Origin: Flavobacterium foetidum
GTDB lineage: Bacteria > Bacteroidota > Bacteroidia > Flavobacteriales > Flavobacteriaceae
DNA length: 64,000 bases
Reading direction: 5' to 3'
NCBI RefSeq assembly: GCF_004634245.1
Contig: NZ_SJTF01000009.1
Span: 62,001 to 126,000 of the forward strand
Numbering within the stretch: position 1 is the first letter of the stretch; each line of letters starts with the position of its first letter. The notes under the pieces were generated by a model. The model was not told where the DNA came from. It saw nothing but the letters and a program-made list of their open reading frames with translations, and made no database searches. This document shows positions 24,927-34,059 of this stretch, in pieces. Position numbers and translations under genes: made by a program.

Positions 24927-25379
24927 ATGGCACTTTCGGTATCAAAATTCAATAAATTCGTCTTTTTCAAACTGCCTTCGGCATTCCTATGTGGTGTGCG
25001 TGTAAAAGCAATAAACGAGACCAGTTGCACGGTTACAGTCAAACACAGATGGATTAATCAAAATCCGTTTAATTCGATGTATTTTGCGGTTCAGGCAATG
25101 GCGGCAGAGTTGACGACCGGTGCTTTAGTGATTTCTCAAATTCAGGAAAGCGGAAGAAAAATATCGATGTTGGTTGCCAATAATAAAGGAAATTTCACTA
25201 AAAAAGCAACTGGCCGAATCACTTTTGTCTGCAATGACGGACATGTAATTGCCGATGCCATCAAAAAAACTATTGAAACAGGCGAGGGACAGACTTTTTG
25301 GATGAAATCTATCGGAACCAATGAAGAAGGTGTTCAGGTTTCTGAAATGGATTTTGAATGGAGTATTCGGGTGAAATAG
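24927..25379 (+). CDS. DUF4442 (hotdog-fold, thioesterase-like) protein
   Basis: I place the start at 24927 (MALSVSKFNKFVFFKLPSAFL); the frame extends 24 codons upstream into a region with no family likeness. The 150-residue product has the DUF4442 hotdog pattern: 'FNSMYFAVQAMAAELTTGALVISQIQESGRKISMLVANNKGNFTKKATGRITFVCNDG'. Such proteins resemble acyl-CoA thioesterases, but the substrate is unknown. A terminator follows at 25466. Confidence 0.75.
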   Translation: MALSVSKFNKFVFFKLPSAFLCGVRVKAINETSCTVTVKHRWINQNPFNSMYFAVQAMAAELTTGALVISQIQESGRKISMLVANNKGNFTKKATGRITFVCNDGHVIADAIKKTIETGEGQTFWMKSIGTNEEGVQVSEMDFEWSIRVK

Positions 25380-25465
25380 GGTGTTGTATGCCACGAATTC
25401 CACGAATTAGCACAAATTGAAATGCAAAGTAGCTAGTGAAATGTGTGGAGAAAAAACATAAAAAT

Positions 25466-25493
25466 AGGCTTCGAATAATTTCGGAGCCTTTTT
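25466..25493. terminator. Terminator hairpin between DUF4442 and the small Cys-rich gene
   Basis: Arms ggcttcgaa and ttcggagcc (one mismatch) are followed by ttttta. It lies between convergent genes and could serve both. Confidence 0.75.
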
Positions 25494-25509
25494 AGTTTAT
25501 GATTTATTC

Positions 25510-25665
25510 TTACTTTTTAGCACAACAAGCTTTTTTATCTTTTTTGCTTATTTTTTTGCAGCAAGCCTCTTTTTTAGCTTTGTCTTTTTTAGCCGTTTTT
25601 ATATCCTGTGCGTTAACACCAATTGTAAATAAAGCCACGGTAAGGAAAGTAATTACTTTAGTCAT
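25510..25665 (-). CDS. Small secreted Lys/Cys-rich peptide
   Basis: The start is set at 25665 (MTKVITFLTVALFTIGVNAQ), which gives a complete signal peptide and a mature part of about 31 residues rich in Lys and with paired cysteines (EACCKKISKKDKKACCAKK). Two CC pairs suggest metal (Cu/Zn) binding or disulfide formation. It lies at the distal end of a copper-resistance island, and a second Cys-rich secreted protein occurs at the other end, so a periplasmic metal-binding role is inferred. No named family is recognised. Confidence 0.6.
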   Translation of the reverse strand: MTKVITFLTVALFTIGVNAQDIKTAKKDKAKKEACCKKISKKDKKACCAKK

Positions 25666-25893
25666 TTTTTGTTTTTTTAAGGGTTGAGATTGTTGTTTTT
25701 GATGAATCAAATATAATGGGATTTTATTCTTGTAAGAATAGGTTGGTTGTTAATGTTTTTGTAAAAATAGAAGTCATCATTCGCAATGTTTGCCGCTTTC
25801 TGATTTAATCTATATGAATCTGCGTCAAAAATTTATAAGCAAAAGGATTTCAAGCTCACAATAGCTATCGGGATTAAAGGATTTTAGTAGTTA

Positions 25894-26086
25894 ACCCGTT
25901 GGGTGTAATTAAAAAATAAAAGCATTTTAACACATAGAAGCATAGTTTTTTGTGCCGAAAAAAGAAAATGGAAGAAACAAGTTTCCACACATAGCTAAAC
26001 TATGTGCATTTAGACTAGTGAAACGCCTTTTTTAAGTTTAGTTAAACTATGTTTCTATGTGTTGAAAATAATTTCACCCAGCGAGT
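25894..26086 (+). mobile_element. 193-bp MITE-like element, copy A
   Basis: The ends are acccgttgggt and acccagcgagt (imperfect terminal inverted repeats). Inside, aacacatagaagcatagttt (25929-25948) pairs with aaactatgtttctatgtgtt (26044-26063) with one mismatch, so the element folds into a long stem. It is bounded exactly by a 9-bp direct repeat, tagtagtta, at 25885-25893 and 26087-26095. The reverse complement of a nearly identical element lies at 43201-43394. No ORF of note is inside. It sits between the small Cys-rich gene and the multicopper oxidase. Confidence 0.85.
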
Positions 26087-26102
26087 TAGTAGTTAAGAAA
26101 AA

Positions 26103-28346
26103 TCAATAATTCAAATTCAACCCAAAACCAATTCCCATGTCGCTGTCGTAATGTGTAGTGATGCCAAAGTTTCGGGCCACAATGTATTTCAGACCAGCCA
26201 TATATTCTTTGTCGGTATTCCACATTAGATTCATCCTTAAACGTCTTGAAAGCGGAATGTCTTTTCGCTCAAACTGAAGACGCACATTTCCATCGGTATA
26301 AACTTCAACCTGAGCTTTGACAAGCATTGGCAAAGTATACTCAAGTCCAGCGCTAAAAACCGAACGATTGTCTTTGGTGTTTTTTTGTCCGAACAGATTT
26401 TGTTCCTGCTCGTCCATTCCCATTTTTCTGTATCTCCAGTCGAAACCAATAAACGGCATCAGCCATTGATTTTTACCAATATATCTACCGATATGCGTTT
26501 CGGTTTCATAACCATGTTTGTCGTTGTAACCCAATCTCCATTCGGTTCCAATGCTCCATCTGGTATTGCTGTACATCGCTTCACCGTCGTTTCCGTTAGA
26601 AGCAAAATCATTTTCTGCCATAAAATGAAACATACGGTCATCCATTTTGAGCATTTTATAAGCCATTTCTGGATGATGAATCAACGGATTTGGAGCTGAA
26701 TTTTCATAACTAAAAATACGTCCCATTCCCGCCATCATATGGTATAAAATATGGCAGTGAAAAAACCAGTCACCATCTGCATTTGCTTCAAATTCGATGG
26801 TATCGGTTTCCATCGGCATAATATCGATGACGTTTTTCATCGGTGAGTAATCGCCTTGGTCATTCAAAAGCCTGAAATCGTGACCGTGCAAATGCATCGG
26901 ATGGCGCATCATCGAACCGTTATATAATGTGATACGAACAATTTCTCCTTTTTTGATTAAGATTTTATCAGTTTCAGAAACCACTTTGTTGTCTAAACTC
27001 CAAACATATCGGTTCATGTTTCCAGATAATTCAAAACGCAGTTCTTTAACGGGCGCATCTTTAGGAAGATTAGTTTTAAACGGCGATTTTAGCATTCCGT
27101 AATTGAGCGTGACGATTTCGGCTGTTTGGGTGCTGTCACTTTCCATTTTCATTTCTTCCATATCATGATTGGAATGATCCATTGCGGGTTTTGTATTTTC
27201 GTCTTCACCAGAAATTTCTGGATACATAACGGCATTCATATCCATTTTGTTCCAAGACATATTCATGCCCATGTCGTTCATTTCGCCGTTCATTTTCATC
27301 ATGTCGTTCATCATTTTCATTCCTTCAAAATATTTTAATTTCGAAAGATGACGGATCGGCTGTTTTTCGCCTTCGCCTAAAAATAATGACGTAAATCCTG
27401 TTCTGTCTTCGGCTGTAGCCAGAAAAGCAAAAGATTTATTGTCTTCTGGAAGGGTTACCACAACATCATAAGTTTCAGAAACGGCAATTATCAAACGGTC
27501 GACTTCTACAGGCTCAACATCATTTCCATCACCGGCAACAACCGTAATTTTTCCGCCGCCATACGTCAGCCAGAAATAACTGGAAGCACCTCCGTTGGCA
27601 ATTCTTAAACGCACTTTTGAACCGGGCTTAAAATCAGAGAACTGTTGCTCGTTTTTGCCATTAATGTGAAACTTTTCATAGTAGACATCGCTTACGTCCA
27701 TGGCGTTCATTCGTTTCCATTCGTTGGTGATTTTGGTCGAAAAATGACCTTTTTTGATGGCTTCGGCATAACTTTGCGTTGTTCCTTTTTTAATGGCAAA
27801 CCAATCATTGGCATTGTGCAGCATTCGCTGAATATTTTCAGGTTTTAACTCCGACCATTCGCTGAGAATAACTGGAATAGTAGGTAAATCATCAATTCCT
27901 TTTCGAATCGTAGGGTCGTCTTTCTTTTTGTTGATGATAAAAAGTCCGTATAAGCCAATCTGTTCTTGTAGACCGGAATGGCTGTGATACCAATACGTTC
28001 CGTTTTGAATAATTGGAAAAGAATATTTATAAGTAGTTCCTGGTTTTATTGGCATTTGGGTTAAATAGGGAACACCATCTTCTTTATTAGGAAGGAATAA
28101 CCCGTGCCAGTGCATTGCTGTATCTTCATTTTTTAATTCGTTATGCACATAAATTTCGGCAATATCTCCTTCGGTAAAAGTTAGGGTCGGCATCGGAATT
28201 TGGCCATTAACCGCTATAGCTCTTTTTTCTTTTCCCGAAAAATTGACAATGGTATCACGCACATATAAATCGTATCGAACAACTTTTTGGGCATGTAGCG
28301 ATATTGTGGCAAAAAAGAGTAAAATAATATATTTGAGTTTCATCAT
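26103..28346 (-). CDS. Multicopper oxidase with C-terminal CopB-like outer-membrane region
   Basis: This 747-residue protein has a signal peptide ([20 protein letters not shown]). Cupredoxin copper sites are visible: HWHGLFLP and YWYHSHSGLQ near the N-terminus, HPMHLHGHDF, and the type-1/type-3 motif FFHCHILYHMMAGMGRIF near residue 547. A Met/His-rich loop (about residues 340-400) resembles the copper-binding insert of CopA/PcoA oxidases. From about residue 590 the sequence changes to alternating aromatic strands (TRWSIGTEWRLGY, HIGRYIGKNQWLMPFIGFDWRY, FGITTHYDSDMGIGFGLNLNY), as in CopB outer-membrane proteins. Its ATG overlaps the ATPase stop by one base. Role inferred: periplasmic Cu(I) oxidation. 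Confidence 0.9.
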   Translation of the reverse strand: MMKLKYIILLFFATISLHAQKVVRYDLYVRDTIVNFSGKEKRAIAVNGQIPMPTLTFTEGDIAEIYVHNELKNEDTAMHWHGLFLPNKEDGVPYLTQMPIKPGTTYKYSFPIIQNGTYWYHSHSGLQEQIGLYGLFIINKKKDDPTIRKGIDDLPTIPVILSEWSELKPENIQRMLHNANDWFAIKKGTTQSYAEAIKKGHFSTKITNEWKRMNAMDVSDVYYEKFHINGKNEQQFSDFKPGSKVRLRIANGGASSYFWLTYGGGKITVVAGDGNDVEPVEVDRLIIAVSETYDVVVTLPEDNKSFAFLATAEDRTGFTSLFLGEGEKQPIRHLSKLKYFEGMKMMNDMMKMNGEMNDMGMNMSWNKMDMNAVMYPEISGEDENTKPAMDHSNHDMEEMKMESDSTQTAEIVTLNYGMLKSPFKTNLPKDAPVKELRFELSGNMNRYVWSLDNKVVSETDKILIKKGEIVRITLYNGSMMRHPMHLHGHDFRLLNDQGDYSPMKNVIDIMPMETDTIEFEANADGDWFFHCHILYHMMAGMGRIFSYENSAPNPLIHHPEMAYKMLKMDDRMFHFMAENDFASNGNDGEAMYSNTRWSIGTEWRLGYNDKHGYETETHIGRYIGKNQWLMPFIGFDWRYRKMGMDEQEQNLFGQKNTKDNRSVFSAGLEYTLPMLVKAQVEVYTDGNVRLQFERKDIPLSRRLRMNLMWNTDKEYMAGLKYIVARNFGITTHYDSDMGIGFGLNLNY

Positions 28347-30871
28347 TACAATTTTAGATTTCTAAGTCGCAACGCATTTACGATTACAGATACAGAACTG
28401 AGGCTCATGGCCAAGGCGGCTAGCATTGGCGAAAGCAAAATTCCGAATATAGGATATAAAATTCCTGCCGCAATTGGCACTCCTAACGTATTGTAGATAA
28501 AGGCAAAAAACAGATTTTGTTTGATGTTTGACATTACGGCGTGGCTGAGGTTTTTGGCTTTTACTATTCCGTTTAAATCTCCTTTTACGAGTGTAATTTT
28601 GGCGCTTTCAATGGCGACGTCTGTTCCGGTTCCCATCGCAATTCCGATGTTTGACTTTGCAAGAGCAGGAGCATCGTTAATTCCGTCTCCCGCCATGGCT
28701 ACGATTTTACCTTCGGCTTGCAGGCGTTCGATTTCTTTTAATTTATCTTCTGGGAGACAATCGGCTTTAAAAGAACTTAAATGCAAATGATCGGCAACGG
28801 CTTTTGCTGTATTATGATTATCGCCCGTTAGCATGATTACTTCCACGCCTTGATTGATTAATTCTTCTATGGCTTTTGCACTGTTTTGTTTAATAGCATC
28901 AGTAATGGCTACAAAACCCATAATTTCTTTTTCAATAGAAATATAAGAAATAGTTTTTCCTAGATTTTGTTCGGCTGTTACCTTGTTTTCTAAATCTTGA
29001 TTGATAGAAACACCGATTTCATTCATTAGTTTTTTATTTCCGAGCGCCACTTTTTTATTTTCGATAATTCCAAGAACTCCTTTTCCTGCAATAGTTTCAA
29101 AACCGTGAACTTCTTTTAGCGAACTGTTTTTTGCTTTCGCGAAATGAACAACTGCTTTCGCCAAAGGATGTTCGCTATGCTGATTTAACGAAGCAATAAG
29201 TTGAAGCAGCAAATCTTCGTTATTATTAAGGGCATATATTTTTTCTACAGATGGTTTTCCTTCCGTAATCGTTCCGGTTTTGTCGGTAATCAGAACATCT
29301 ATTTTGTTCATGTTTTCGAGAGCTTCGGCATTTTTTATCAGAACTCCATGTTGCGCTCCTTTTCCAACTCCAACCATAACCGACATTGGTGTTGCTAATC
29401 CTAAAGCACAAGGGCAGGCAATGATTAAAACAGCAATTGCATTAATCAAACCATATATATAAGAAGGTTCTGGACCAAATTTCGCCCAAAGAAAAAATGT
29501 CAGAATTGAGATTAAAACAACAGTAGGAACAAAATATTTGGCTACTTTATCGGCTAGTTTCTGGATCGGAGCTCTCGAACGGCTGGCATCATTCACCATT
29601 TGGATAATCTGCGAAAGCATAGTTTCTGAACCCACTTTTTCGGCTTTCATTACAAACGATCTGGTTCCGTTGATGGTTCCTGAAATTACAGAATCTCCCA
29701 CTTTTTTATCAACAGGAATAGGTTCTCCTGTAATCATCGATTCGTCGATATGGCTTTCTCCGGCAGTAATTTTTCCGTCTACTGGAATTTTTTCTCCCGG
29801 TTTTACACGTAATAGATCTCCTTTTTTTATGTTATGAATTGAAATTGTTTTATCAGTTCCGTTTTCGACTAAAGTTGCTTCGGTTGGAGCTAATTTCAAT
29901 AATTCCTTGATAGCGCCATTGGTTTGTCCATGTGCTTTAGCTTCTAGTAACTGTCCGAGGATAACCAACGTGATGATGACCGTTGCCGCTTCAAAATACA
30001 AATGAATGGTTCCGTGATGCGACTTGAATTCTGCTGGAAAAATATCAGGGAAAAACATTCCGGCGATACTAAATAGGAAAGCGACACTGGTTCCGATTCC
30101 GATAAGAGTAAACATGTTTAAATTCAACGTTGCAATAGATTTATAAGCGCGAACAAAAAACATCCATCCAGCATAAAACAATACTGGAATTGAAAACAGA
30201 AACTGTACCCAATTCCATTTTTCAACCGACATTATATTGTATAAAGGATTATTCGGAATCATTTCTGACATTGAAATAATAAAAATCGGAAGCGTAAACA
30301 ATACGGCGATTTTCATCTTTTTCAATAAATCTGTATAACTTTTGTTGTCTTCTTCTGAAGCTTGCATCGCAACGAGATCCATACCGCAAATTGGGCAATC
30401 TCCAGGTTCGTTTGAAATAATTTCCGGATGCATGGGACAGGTAAACTGTGTATGGCTGATAGCGACTTGAGGCACTAGATCCATACCGCATACCGGACAG
30501 TCGCCAAATTTATCGTAGGTCTTATCTCCTTCGCAATGCATAGGGCAGTAAAACACTCCTGTTGCATTATGTGGCATGCTATTTTCTTTGGCGTGATTGT
30601 GATGTGAATGGTCTTTTTTGGATGAACAGCAGGATTTTATAGCATTTTCGCCTGAGTTTTCTGCGGTTTTCATTTCAATAGTGTAGTTGCCAACAGCCGA
30701 TAAAGCTTCTTGAAGTTTTTCGGTTGTGACATGTTTTTCCATCGTAATGGTCGCTTCTCCCGGATTTAGATTTACTGCAGCTTGAATTCCCTCAATTTCA
30801 TTCAAAGTATTTTCAACTTTGGTTCGGCATCCGTTGCATGACATTCCAGAAATTATATAGTGATGTTTCAT
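28346..30871 (-). CDS. copA: Copper-translocating P-type ATPase
   Basis: The start is placed at 30871 ([20 protein letters not shown]), giving 841 residues; nine upstream codons are not family-like. In order: an N-terminal HMA domain with the GMSCNGC metal site, a His-rich linker, two heavy-metal-binding-domain repeats ([17 protein letters not shown] and [16 protein letters not shown]), and then the P1B-ATPase core. Core motifs are [17 protein letters not shown], the membrane [10 protein letters not shown], the phosphorylation site [33 protein letters not shown] and [11 protein letters not shown]. The C-terminus ([17 protein letters not shown]) is CopA-like. It exports Cu(I) to the periplasm, where the overlapping downstream oxidase would act. 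Confidence 0.96.
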   Translation of the reverse strand: MKHHYIISGMSCNGCRTKVENTLNEIEGIQAAVNLNPGEATITMEKHVTTEKLQEALSAVGNYTIEMKTAENSGENAIKSCCSSKKDHSHHNHAKENSMPHNATGVFYCPMHCEGDKTYDKFGDCPVCGMDLVPQVAISHTQFTCPMHPEIISNEPGDCPICGMDLVAMQASEEDNKSYTDLLKKMKIAVLFTLPIFIISMSEMIPNNPLYNIMSVEKWNWVQFLFSIPVLFYAGWMFFVRAYKSIATLNLNMFTLIGIGTSVAFLFSIAGMFFPDIFPAEFKSHHGTIHLYFEAATVIITLVILGQLLEAKAHGQTNGAIKELLKLAPTEATLVENGTDKTISIHNIKKGDLLRVKPGEKIPVDGKITAGESHIDESMITGEPIPVDKKVGDSVISGTINGTRSFVMKAEKVGSETMLSQIIQMVNDASRSRAPIQKLADKVAKYFVPTVVLISILTFFLWAKFGPEPSYIYGLINAIAVLIIACPCALGLATPMSVMVGVGKGAQHGVLIKNAEALENMNKIDVLITDKTGTITEGKPSVEKIYALNNNEDLLLQLIASLNQHSEHPLAKAVVHFAKAKNSSLKEVHGFETIAGKGVLGIIENKKVALGNKKLMNEIGVSINQDLENKVTAEQNLGKTISYISIEKEIMGFVAITDAIKQNSAKAIEELINQGVEVIMLTGDNHNTAKAVADHLHLSSFKADCLPEDKLKEIERLQAEGKIVAMAGDGINDAPALAKSNIGIAMGTGTDVAIESAKITLVKGDLNGIVKAKNLSHAVMSNIKQNLFFAFIYNTLGVPIAAGILYPIFGILLSPMLAALAMSLSSVSVIVNALRLRNLKL

Positions 30872-30973
30872 TGCTTTGTTTTTTGGTTTACAATGCAAAT
30901 TTCCGAACTAAGGTTTACTTCGGTTTGTAAAATTTTGAGAATGATTTGTAAGATTTACTAAAAGAGTTGAATT

Positions 30974-31371
30974 ATTCTCGCAAAGTCTTGAAGTCGCAAA
31001 TTTTTTTATTTCGCTCAGATTAAAAATAATTTAAGCTGATATAAAAATAAATCTGCTCAATCTGCATAATCTGCGAGAACATACTCTTTTTAGATATTCA
31101 ATTTACTCTGGATAAAAAAACTTTGTGTTTTTGCGAGGGATTTTTAACATAGCGCAAGGTTTCAGCCTTGGGTACACATATATTGAAACTCCGGCAGATT
31201 TAATTTTCATGACCTAAAAAATATCTGCCGAATCTGCTTAAATCATTTTAAATCTGCGTGAAACAAATAGTACAGCATATATTATTTCTCGCAAAGTCTT
31301 GAAGGCGCAAAGTTTTTTGTCACGCAGATTTAAATTATGCAGATTAAGCCGATTTATTTTTATATCAGCTT
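30974..31371. repeat. Duplicated degenerate 'ctcgcaaagtcttgaag' palindromic repeats
   Basis: Two copies of a block (ctcgcaaagtcttgaag[t/g]cgcaaa ... gatataaaaataaatctgc or its inverted form) lie at about 30978-31080 and 31290-31378. Between them are words of the 'aatctgc..ataatctgcg' type. There is no convincing ORF in the 600-bp gap between copA and the HMA-AraC gene. Confidence 0.55.
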
Positions 31372-31381
31372 ATATAAAAGT

Positions 31382-31446
31382 TAGCCACAGATTAAAAAGA
31401 TTATGCAGATTTTTAAAATCCTTTTAATCCCTATAATCTGTGGCTA
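31382..31446. repeat. Inverted repeat 'tagccacagatta..taatctgtggcta'
   Basis: The arms tagccacagatta and taatctgtggcta are exact reverse complements. An inner pair (gcagatttttaaaa..) is weaker. It lies just downstream of the HMA-AraC gene stop and may form a transcript-end hairpin. Confidence 0.7.
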
Positions 31447-31472
31447 AAAAAACTTATCGGTTAAATCAGAAA

Positions 31473-32033
31473 CTATATATTCTCAATCTGAATTCGTTTT
31501 TTATCTTTTGATTGTTTAAAAGAAGTAGGAGTAAAGCCTGTAATTTTCTTGAATTGATTGCTTAAATGCGCCACATTGCTGTAGTTTAGAATATCCGCAA
31601 TTTCGCTCAAGGAAAGCTCATTGTATATCAATAACTCTTTTACTTTTTCAATTTTCTGGCTAATGAAATATTTTTCAATCGTAGTATTTTCAATTTCAGA
31701 AAACAAATTGCTCAGGGAATTGTAATCTTGATTTAGATTTTCTACCAAATAATCAGATAGATTGGTTTTTAACTCATTGTTTTTATGATGAACCAAGTCG
31801 ACAATCAGATTTTTAATCTTCTCTATTGTTTTGCTTTTTTTATCATCTAATAAGTCAAAACCCAAATCCTGCAAATTTTGAAGTAGTGTCTCTTTCTGGT
31901 TTTCGGTTATTTCATTTTCTAATTCCACTTCGCCGAGCTCGACAGAAATAGTCGGAAGTCCGAGTTTTTCAAACTCAGACTTCACGACCATTTTGCATCG
32001 GCTGCATACCATATTTTTGATATAAAGCTTCAT
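31473..32033 (-). CDS. HMA-AraC fusion regulator of copper genes
   Basis: The 186-residue protein combines an N-terminal heavy-metal-associated ferredoxin-like domain (about residues 1-60, metal motif MVCSRCK) with a C-terminal AraC helix-turn-helix ('IEKVKELLIYNELSLSEIADILNYSNVAHLSNQFKKITGFTPTSFKQ'). The usual AraC ligand domain is absent. Metal binding at the CxxC site is therefore the likely signal, and the neighbouring copA, oxidase and DUF3347 genes are the likely targets. It starts 3 bp after the DUF3347 stop. Confidence 0.85.
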   Translation of the reverse strand: MKLYIKNMVCSRCKMVVKSEFEKLGLPTISVELGEVELENEITENQKETLLQNLQDLGFDLLDDKKSKTIEKIKNLIVDLVHHKNNELKTNLSDYLVENLNQDYNSLSNLFSEIENTTIEKYFISQKIEKVKELLIYNELSLSEIADILNYSNVAHLSNQFKKITGFTPTSFKQSKDKKRIQIENI

Positions 32034-32036
32034 TCT

Positions 32037-32567
32037 TTATTTGATGGTTTCAACCACATTTCCGCAAGTCAGCATAGAAGAGCCATAGTATGGATTTTTA
32101 ACCGCTTTTTCTTTGCTTAGCCAATCAGCATCGGCCATTGGGCAATATTGTTTGTAAACTGCCTGATCTGGATTTGAGACTTTCATCAAATCGTAAGTGT
32201 TTTTAGATAACGATTTAAAAGATTCGCGCTGTTTCTTGATATCTGTATTTGATGAAATGGCTTTTGCATCTGCAGTCAATTTTTTAACTACTTTCATCCA
32301 AACTGTATGTTCGTTGCTTTTAAGTTTGTCCATTTTTACTGCGTTGATCGCTGTAAGTAAAGTGGCCGCTTTTGCCGAAGCAGATTTAGCGTCACTTTTA
32401 ATTAAAGCATCTTTTACTCCAAAATAATTATCAAAAACAGATTGTAATTCGCTAGCCACTAGAATGTTTTCTGTAGTGGTTTGTGTCTTAATTCCGTTTG
32501 CTGTAATAGTGTTTGCAGAAGATAATATTGCGATTGCCGCTAAAATAGCTGTAATGTGATTTTTCAT
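32037..32567 (-). CDS. DUF3347 domain-containing exported protein
   Basis: This 176-residue protein has a signal peptide (MKNHITAILAAIAILSSANTITANG) and the DUF3347 pattern ('LQSVFDNYFGVKDALIKSDAKSASAKAATLLTAI', 'KQRESFKSLSKNTYDLMKV', 'YKQYCPMADADWLSKEKAVKNPYYGSSMLTCG'). The paired Cys residues around 'YCPMAD' and 'MLTCG' suggest metal binding. The domain is often encoded with or fused to CusB-type copper efflux proteins. It is the first gene upstream of the HMA-AraC regulator. Confidence 0.85.
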   Translation of the reverse strand: MKNHITAILAAIAILSSANTITANGIKTQTTTENILVASELQSVFDNYFGVKDALIKSDAKSASAKAATLLTAINAVKMDKLKSNEHTVWMKVVKKLTADAKAISSNTDIKKQRESFKSLSKNTYDLMKVSNPDQAVYKQYCPMADADWLSKEKAVKNPYYGSSMLTCGNVVETIK

Positions 32568-32670
32568 TTTTATTTGTTTTTACAAAAGGAAAACGTTCCC
32601 TTTTAGATTAATTTTTATTGAATATGAAAGTATGCAACAGCACCCACTGATGGCTGTTACAGAATAGAAA

Positions 32671-33075
32671 TCATATTTTAGGCGGTGACCATATAGTAGT
32701 GAAACCAGCAGAAATATTGGCTTCGTTGTAATAATTGATTGATTTTTCTATAGAGAAATTAAAGTTGTTTTGAAAAGTAAAATCAGTTAAAGCTGGAACA
32801 TTCAACTGAAATGATGAGTTTGTACAGTTGCTGTGACTACATTTTCCGTCGCAATTGTGTTTTTTCTTTTTTGATTTTGAAGTCTCCTTGCAGCAGCTTT
32901 TTGTACAGCAATCTTTTTCTTTTTTGTCTGTATTGATTTCTTTTTTGTGTGAAATTTTTTCAGATTGCCTTCCACATGAATATCCATACGTCGGAATCAG
33001 AAAGAAGCCAATCGTTATTAAAAATGATAGTATGTAGATTTTCTTGGTCAAAAGGAAAACTTGTTTGTTGTACAA
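32671..33075 (-). CDS. Cys/Lys-rich exported hypothetical protein of the copper island
   Basis: The protein has 134 residues. An N-terminal hydrophobic segment (about residues 13-31, IYILSFLITIGFFLIPTYG) is followed by a stretch of about 55 residues packed with Lys and Cys (CCTKSCCKETSKSKKKKHNC, then CDGKCSHSNC), and a less biased tail ending TTIWSPPKI. The Cys/His clusters look like a thiol metal-binding region. No named family is recognised. It begins the leftward copper island, 103 bp upstream of the DUF3347 gene, and may buffer or deliver copper in the periplasm. Confidence 0.65.
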   Translation of the reverse strand: MYNKQVFLLTKKIYILSFLITIGFFLIPTYGYSCGRQSEKISHKKEINTDKKEKDCCTKSCCKETSKSKKKKHNCDGKCSHSNCTNSSFQLNVPALTDFTFQNNFNFSIEKSINYYNEANISAGFTTIWSPPKI

Positions 33076-33123
33076 ATTTAGATAAAAATATTCAGGCAGA
33101 ATGCTCTTTTAGGATTTCAATAA

Positions 33124-33957
33124 CTAAAGCTTTTTAAAATCAGTTGGTTTCATATTTCTCTTCTTTTTGAAATAGTTCGTCAAATGGCTTTCGTCTGTAA
33201 AACCAAATTCATAAGCAATCTGCTTAATTGGCAATTGATTGTTTTGAAACCTTTTCTCAATCAAAGTTGTTCTCAAATTATGGATGTAATCTCTATAACT
33301 GATGGCGAAAGTCCTTTTGAAATAAGCACTGAAATACGTTTGAGCAATATTAAAATGTGCTGCAATTACTTTTATTTGAATCTGTTTTGGCTGGTAAATA
33401 TTCTGATGAATGTAATTTGCAATTTGTTCATTATCAATATGGGCAGAAGTCATCTGCAGGTTCATGCATCGAATAGTTTCTTTTATCAGACCGAAAATGG
33501 AAAGAATTTGGTAAAAAACGATAGGCGAATTGGCAACATCAATATATTGGTCGTATTTTGTAATATTCTCGACAGTGTTTCTAAGAATCGTTTTGCAGGG
33601 TTCGTCAAATTTCAGAACCGTTTCTTTTAAGATTTTATCCCGCATAAAATTTTCTGGAGTGTGAATCAGGAACTCATCACAGGTCAGGTTTTGTTTGGAA
33701 TTGAAATAATTGTCAGTGAATTTGATGAAGATAAAACGTGTACTTTTCTTTATGTCAAAATAATGTTTATCGTCTGGCGAAATCACAAATAAATCACCCG
33801 CTTTATAATGAAGCAAATTGTTATTGATGTGATGAATACCGCTTCCCTTTTTTATGTATATGATTTCATAATAGGTGTGCGAATGCGGAGGCAGATGAAA
33901 TTTTTCCTCTTCAAATTCATCTAGCATTAGTGTTTTGAATTGATTCAGCTTCGGCAT
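33124..33957 (-). CDS. AraC family transcriptional regulator
   Basis: This 277-residue regulator has an N-terminal cupin-like sensor domain ('FHLPPHSHTYYEIIYIKKGSGIHHINNNLLHYKAGDLFVISPDDKHYF') and two C-terminal helix-turn-helix units ('IQIKVIAAHFNIAQTYFSAYFKRTFAISYRDYIHNLRTTLIE' and 'LPIKQIAYEFGFTDESHLTNYFKKKRNMKPTDFKKL'). It is divergent from the MFS transporter gene, with a 102-bp shared promoter region, so it probably controls that exporter. Confidence 0.9.
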   Translation of the reverse strand: MPKLNQFKTLMLDEFEEEKFHLPPHSHTYYEIIYIKKGSGIHHINNNLLHYKAGDLFVISPDDKHYFDIKKSTRFIFIKFTDNYFNSKQNLTCDEFLIHTPENFMRDKILKETVLKFDEPCKTILRNTVENITKYDQYIDVANSPIVFYQILSIFGLIKETIRCMNLQMTSAHIDNEQIANYIHQNIYQPKQIQIKVIAAHFNIAQTYFSAYFKRTFAISYRDYIHNLRTTLIEKRFQNNQLPIKQIAYEFGFTDESHLTNYFKKKRNMKPTDFKKL

Positions 33958-33969
33958 AACCTATTTTTA

Positions 33970-33977
33970 CAAATTTA
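33970..33977 (-). promoter_or_regulatory. Putative -7 element for the AraC gene
   Basis: On the minus strand this is TAAATTTG, a match to TAnnTTTG, 12 bp before the ATG. No TTG partner is seen at the right spacing. Confidence 0.4.
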
Positions 33978-34015
33978 TATCGTAAATGTACAATTTATTT
34001 CGGCTATAGGGGTTT

Positions 34016-34023
34016 TAAATTTG
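34016..34023 (+). promoter_or_regulatory. Putative -7 element for the MFS gene
   Basis: TAAATTTG matches TAnnTTTG and sits 36 bp before the MFS ATG. The -33 box is not clear, which would fit an activator-dependent promoter. Confidence 0.45.
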
Positions 34024-34059
34024 CAACGTAGAAAATTTATTCCTTTCTAAATTAATCAA

